In this document: positions 62,301 through 64,000 of the stretch, piece after piece | How positions within the stretch are numbered: position 1 is the first letter of the stretch | Layout: each line of letters begins with the position of its first letter | NCBI GenBank assembly: GCA_020310875.1 | Contig: CM035415.1 | Coordinates: 62,001-126,000, forward strand | DNA length: 64,000 bases | Direction of reading: 5' to 3' | Origin: Ceratopteris richardii | Taxonomy: Eukaryota > Streptophyta > Polypodiopsida > Polypodiales > Pteridaceae | The notes under the pieces: model-generated | What the model was told of the DNA's origin: nothing | Seen by the model: the letters and a program-made list of their open reading frames with translations, nothing else | The model's database searches: none | Made by a program: the position numbers and the translations under genes

Positions 62301-64000
62301 ACCATCTATCGCGAAAGACAAGCATATTCGGAAAAAATTAAAGTGCTAATTTTTTTGAGAATTTGTGCTAAATTTTGGGCATATTTGCACTCTCAATTAT
62401 CCATATAATTACTAATGCCTTAGAGAAAATGCACTAAAATCCTAAAAGGTCCTGATTGTTTGTTTTAACCCCCTGAACCCTAGATTCACAACTTTTCATA
62501 TGAAATCCTTTTTTTGAGCTCTAGAGCTTGTTGGAAAGCTCATCGTGAATACTACACGGCAATATCCCATCTATCACGATAGACAAAAGAACGACAGATG
62601 ATAGCTCTCATCTATCGCAACAGGCCTCATGTATCATGAGAGAAAGAGCCTCGCGACAAATTGTGTCTATCACAATAGACAAAGATATGATGGATGATAG
62701 ACCCCATCTATCGTGACAGACACCGTCTATCGTGACAGATGACAGTCACGGTCTATCGTGACAAACACCCATCTATCGGGATAGATAGAGTGCCACGATA
62801 GATGATAGACAGACACCATCTATCGCGATAGACAGGAAACATGACGGACGATAGACCTTGTCTATCGTGATAGATAGGCCCACGACAGATGACAATCATG
62901 GTCCATCGTGATAGACACCCGTCTATCACAATAAATAGAGCCCCACGATAAATACCATCTATCATCACAGATAGCATCTATAGCGATACACACGACCACG
63001 TGACACTCAGCGTCTACCGAGACAGACACCATCTATAACGATAGACAAGCATATTTGGCAAAGGTTAAAGTGCTAATATTTTTGAAAATTTGTGCTAAAT
63101 TTTGGGCATATTTGCACTATCAATTATCCATACAATTACTAAGGCCTTAGACAAAATGCACTAAAATCTTGAAAGATCCTCATTGTCTGTTTAAACCTCC
63201 TCAACCCTGAATTGACATAACTTTTTCATATGAAATATGTTTTTTGAGGTCTAGAGCTTGTTAAAGCTCGTGGTGAATACTACACAGCAATGTCCCATCT
63301 ATCATGACAGACCAAAGCACGACAGATGATAGACCTCATCTATCATGACAGACCTCATCCATCATGACAGATAGAGCCTCGCGACAAATTGTGTCTATTG
63401 CGATAGACCAAAACACGATGGATGACAGACCTCGTCTATCGCAACAGACATCGTCTATCGCGACAGACATCGTCTATCGCGACAGACGACAGTCACGGTC
63501 TATCTTCGCAACACACACCCATCTATCGTGATAGACAAAGCCCCATGATAGATACTATCTATCATGACAGACACTATCTATTGCCATAGACAAGAAACAT
63601 GATGGAGGATAGACCCCGTCTATCGTGACAGACAGGCCCACGACAGACGACAATCACCGTCTATCATGACAGACACCCATCTATCGCAATACATAGAGCC
63701 CCACGATAGATATCGTCTATCATGATAGACACCATCTATCGCCATAGACATGCCCATGCGAGAGTCAGGGTCTATCGATACAAACACCATCTATCGCGAT
63801 AGACAGGCATATTCGGCAAAAATTAAAGTGCTAATTTTTTTACAAATTTGTGCTCAATTTTTGGCATATTTGCATTCTCAATTATCCATACAATTACTAA
63901 GGCCTTAGACAAAATGCACTAAAATCTTGAAAGGTCCTGATTGTCTCTTTTAACCCCCTTAACCCTGAATTGACATAACTTTTTCATATGAAATCCATTT
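59315..64000 (-). repeat. Palindromic satellite, block 6b (minus polarity), running out of the window
   Basis: Markers lie near 59650, 60320, 61015, 61790, 62515 and 63250. From 60319 to the window end the monomer order repeats 41101 to about 44600 (linker TTGGCAAGCTC at 60332, ATAATTACCC near 61822, GTTAAAGCTCG at 63258). The array continues past 64000. No gene is seen. Confidence 0.93.

Noticed and set aside
14407..62977. Dozens of short frames in the satellite as genes
   Set aside because: They share the same repeat-derived phrases, occur on whichever strand follows the array polarity, and end at the TAG inside AGCTCTAGAGCT. They follow from the DNA repeat.
3036..64000. Iteron-type replication origin or ribosomal spacer
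   Set aside because: There is no rRNA, no plasmid gene and no replication protein; the array is tens of kilobases of satellite with retrotransposons.

Overview
The window is plant nuclear heterochromatin: about 51 kb of one palindrome-rich tandem satellite, interrupted by LTR retrotransposons and a few short unique patches. The evidence for a plant is Ty1/copia elements of plant type, one primed by initiator Met-tRNA, a probable Ty3/gypsy LTR followed by a degenerate Asp-tRNA primer site of the Tat/Athila kind, and plant telomere-like heptamers inside the satellite. The species and the chromosomal position (pericentromere, centromere or knob) cannot be read from the sequence. No ordinary host gene is recognisable.

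Layout. 1-3035: two nested, decayed Ty1/copia 3' ends with LTRs. 3036-24819: satellite in one polarity (called plus here), interrupted at 3902-10400 by a complete young Ty1/copia element with a 1400-residue Gag-Pol, two 1044-bp LTRs differing at three positions, and a TATCT target duplication. 24820-32012: satellite in minus polarity, holding a truncated gypsy-like LTR at 25774-26820. 32013-38674: plus polarity, holding a unique patch (37060-37484) with an unrecognised 123-residue reading frame. 38675-49236: minus polarity, with a 183-bp unique patch at 39081-39263. 49237-53600: plus polarity, with a second, inverted and longer copy of the gypsy-like segment (49445-50807). 53601-64000: minus polarity, with a 154-bp copia RNase H scrap at 59161-59314.

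The satellite has four nested levels: 19-20 bp sub-repeats built on the dyad TCTATCGCGATAGA; monomers of mostly 700-740 bp (about 70 of them), each with a dyad-rich half and an AT-rich half carrying three fixed 12-bp palindromes; higher-order units of about 3.7-3.9 kb (plus) or 4.5 kb (minus); and polarity blocks of about 4-22 kb. Variants of the dyad core are largely those expected from deamination of methylated CpG. At least three of the five polarity switches lie in or at the edge of a perfect palindrome. The only gene set likely to work as a unit is the intact copia element: LTR promoter, primer site, Gag-protease-integrase-RT-RNase H polyprotein and polypurine tract. Everything else is decayed or non-coding, with the possible exception of the 37103-37474 frame.
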